Under the pieces are notes generated by a model. The model did not search any database and was not told the origin of the DNA. It saw only the letters and a list, made by a program, of their open reading frames with translations. The position numbers were made by a program, and so were the translations under genes. This document shows positions 27,245 to 28,962 of a DNA stretch of 28,962 nucleotides, piece after piece; the stretch's first letter is position 1; every line of letters starts with the position of its first letter. Source of the DNA: a virus; the IMG/VR virus record IMGVR_UViG_3300045131_000401, positions 1-28,962 of that record. One strand, given 5' to 3'.

Positions 27245-27997
27245 ATGGCAATAAACAGTTTCAAGAGGGCAGGTTTAGCAAACACTAATACTGCTCAAAT
27301 AATAAACGCAAACTTTTCTGACACTGCTACTGGAACTTATACCGATACTTACAATTACAAGTATTTGACTTTTAATGCTTCTGGTACTTTAACGGTAACA
27401 ACTGCCGGTAACGCGGATCTACTCGTAATAGCGGGAGGTGGGGGTGGAAACAGCAACGGTAACTTTACTTCCGGTAGTGGTGGTGGAGGTGGATACGTTG
27501 AACAAACAATTTATTTGACCGTGGGAACTTGGACGGTAACCGTTGGTGGTGGAGGTTCTTCCGGTTCTGCTGGTACTGATTCTTTATTTGTTGCTGGTAC
27601 GACTGGGCTTCGTCCGGGTATAGTGGCACGAGGTGGTGGACAAGGTGGAACAGGCGACAGTGGCGGTGGTGGGGGTAATGGTGGAACCGGCGCTTCAGGT
27701 GGTGGAGCGGGTTACGCGGCTGCAAGCGGAGGAACCGCACTTTATTCTGGTTCTCAAGGATTTAATGGTGGCGCTGTATCTGGATCTAATCGTGGCGCTG
27801 GTGGTGGCGCTGGTGGCGCTGCTTCCGGTGCTACTGCCGGTGTAGGTAAAGCATCTTCAATAACAGGCACAGCGGTAACTCGTGCTGCTGGTGGCCCCAG
27901 TTCTGGTGCAGGAACCGCTAATACTGGAAATGGCGCTGGTGCTGGTACAAATGCTGGTGGTTCTGGCATAGTAATCGTTCGAGTGAGGACAAACTAA
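27245..27997 (+). CDS. Glycine-rich tail fibre/adhesin
   Basis: 250 aa; ATG two bases after the previous stop. A short N-terminal region (INSFKRAGLANTNTAQIINAN) is followed by YKYLTFNASGTLTVTTAGNADLLVIA and GGGGG, long Gly/Ser/Ala runs, TWTVTVGGGG, and closes in GGSGIVIVRVR. This is the same module as the C-terminal part of the 24232 gene and the whole of the 27997 gene. Probably a receptor-binding adhesin using polyglycine helices. Proline-rich frames on the opposite strand here are codon shadows. Confidence 0.75.
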   Translation: MAINSFKRAGLANTNTAQIINANFSDTATGTYTDTYNYKYLTFNASGTLTVTTAGNADLLVIAGGGGGNSNGNFTSGSGGGGGYVEQTIYLTVGTWTVTVGGGGSSGSAGTDSLFVAGTTGLRPGIVARGGGQGGTGDSGGGGGNGGTGASGGGAGYAAASGGTALYSGSQGFNGGAVSGSNRGAGGGAGGAASGATAGVGKASSITGTAVTRAAGGPSSGAGTANTGNGAGAGTNAGGSGIVIVRVRTN

Positions 27998-28962
27998 TGA
28001 CTATTACTAAACTTTCAACTGCTCTCGGTGCAGGGTCAGCAATCCCAACAGCGGGTCGTTTCGCACAAATTAGTAGCGGTGGAACTGTTACGAGTTATAC
28101 GGATTCTGGTATCACCTATGAAGTGAGGACGTTTACTTCTAGTGGTTCGCTGGTGGTGTCTTCTTCCGGTGTCGTTGATGTTTTGGTTGTTGCCGCAGGC
28201 GCAGGCGGCGGTGGTGGCGCTCGTGGTGGTGGAGGTGGTGCGGGTCAAGCCTTAGTTTTTAACAGTTTGTTTTTGACGGCTGCAACTCACACTGTAACGA
28301 TTGGCGCTGGTGGAACTGGTGGAAGTTCAAACAACGTTGGACTTTCCGGGTCGGGTTCTCGTTTAGGTTCTTTAGAATCTTGCGGTGGTGGTGGTGGTGG
28401 TTCTAATTACGTGACAGCAGGCACCATCTCTGCAATGGTTACAAAGGGCAGGGATGGCGGTAACGGTGGCGGTGGCGGTGGTGATGCTTCTTCAGCCGGT
28501 GGCCTAGCGTTAGTTACTTCAGGTTTTGCTGGTGGAACTGCGGCTAACCCTCAAGGTTCCGGCGGTGGCGGTGGCGGAGCAGGCGCTGTTGGTAGCGCCG
28601 GTTCAGGAACAGCCGGTGGTGCTGGCGGCGCTGGGATTTCCTCGTCCATAACTGGTTCTTCAGTTAGTTATGCCGGTGGAGGTGGTGGCGCGGGTGTTAC
28701 GACAACTGGTTCTGCTGGCGCTGGCGGGGCTGGTGGCGGTGGTGCTGGAAATATAACTAGCAGCGGAACGGCGGGGTCGGCCAATTTTGGAGGTGGTGGC
28801 GGTGGTGCTGTTGCCACTGGTGGAGCCGGTGGCTCTGGTGTTGTGATCGTCCGAACAATTACTGCCGGTTCAGCAGCGGGTGTAAATGCTACTGGTGGAA
28901 CGGTTACGACTTACACGGGTGATGGTACGAATGGTGTGAACGGTCAGTTGTATCGTGTTCAT
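27997..28962 (+). CDS. Glycine-rich tail fibre/adhesin, C-terminus beyond the window
   Basis: At least 322 codons open to the right edge with no stop. ATG 27997 overlaps the previous TAA by one base. The N-terminal lead GGTVTSYTDSGITYEVRTF is followed by the glycine-rich module (VDVLVVAAGAGGGGG ... THTVTIGAGG ... GGSGVVIVRTITAG). Then a second lead, GGTVTTYTGDGTNGVNGQLYRVH, begins at the edge. This implies a second copy of the module or another domain downstream. A longer version of the 27245 adhesin. Confidence 0.75.
   Translation, partial: MTITKLSTALGAGSAIPTAGRFAQISSGGTVTSYTDSGITYEVRTFTSSGSLVVSSSGVVDVLVVAAGAGGGGGARGGGGGAGQALVFNSLFLTAATHTVTIGAGGTGGSSNNVGLSGSGSRLGSLESCGGGGGGSNYVTAGTISAMVTKGRDGGNGGGGGGDASSAGGLALVTSGFAGGTAANPQGSGGGGGGAGAVGSAGSGTAGGAGGAGISSSITGSSVSYAGGGGGAGVTTTGSAGAGGAGGGGAGNITSSGTAGSANFGGGGGGAVATGGAGGSGVVIVRTITAGSAAGVNATGGTVTTYTGDGTNGVNGQLYRVH

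Noticed and set aside
24858-27969. Long proline-rich or Ala/Pro-rich frames on the - strand across the glycine-rich fibres
   Set aside because: Gly codons (GGN) read as Pro or Ala codons on the other strand; these frames are composition shadows.
24232-28962. Diversity-generating retroelement in the fibre region
   Set aside because: No reverse transcriptase gene and no template/variable repeat pair were seen; glycine codon repetition explains the similarity between modules.
1-28962. CRISPR arrays, insertion sequences and integration sites
   Set aside because: No regularly spaced repeats, transposase-like products or integrase/att-like structures were recognised in the window.

Overview
The window is a collinear stretch of a tailed-phage (siphovirus-type) genome. 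All convincing genes are on the + strand and tightly packed, with many 1-8 nt stop/start overlaps and GTG starts. It runs from the last codons of the portal gene through head, neck, tail tube, tape measure and tail tip to a run of glycine-rich tail fibres that continues past the right edge. No integrase, lysis or replication genes and no tRNAs were seen. The portal remnant at the left edge suggests terminase lies upstream. Moderate G+C, frequent GTG starts and a CxC-ending helix-turn-helix gene next to a metallophosphoesterase fit phages of Actinobacteria. A fibre-associated protein of a type I know from cyanophages hints at an aquatic source. Both points are inference; the host cannot be read from this sequence.

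Layout. 1-1287: portal end and MuF-type minor head protein. 1290-7830: an accessory block of three large mosaic proteins (589, 495 and 990 aa) plus a small acidic protein. The three large proteins share a short histidine-rich tag (K-H-x(2-4)-H-[DN]-Q-x-x-H, five copies) placed in front of enzyme- or toxin-like modules: a GNAT acetyltransferase, a GNAT-like domain with a GGYAWA motif, a possible HhH-glycosylase-like domain and a RelA/SpoT-like domain. 7874-12573: XkdF-like prohead protease, Tudor-like (HVA1) protein, a small hypothetical protein, a Zn/OB-fold protein with atypical codon use, scaffold, decoration protein and major capsid protein, ending in a strong terminator. 12648-14204: head-tail connectors and tail terminator. 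14201-16292: a non-structural cassette (Com-like zinc ribbon, HTH protein, small helical protein, metallophosphoesterase, small MazG-like protein). 16293-16441: a regulatory gap. 16442-24210: two tandem tail-tube paralogues, tail assembly chaperones with a predicted +1 (or -2) frameshift, a 1512-aa tape measure and a minor tail protein. 24232-28962: tail fibres and accessories.

Most interesting are (i) the tagged mosaic proteins beside the MuF gene, which look like a set of virion-packaged, possibly injected effectors with interchangeable modules, and (ii) a repeated promoter type (CCCGGGTATGG-like box directly abutting TATAAT) in front of three genes in this block. Function calls rest on recognising family motifs by eye; no database search was run.
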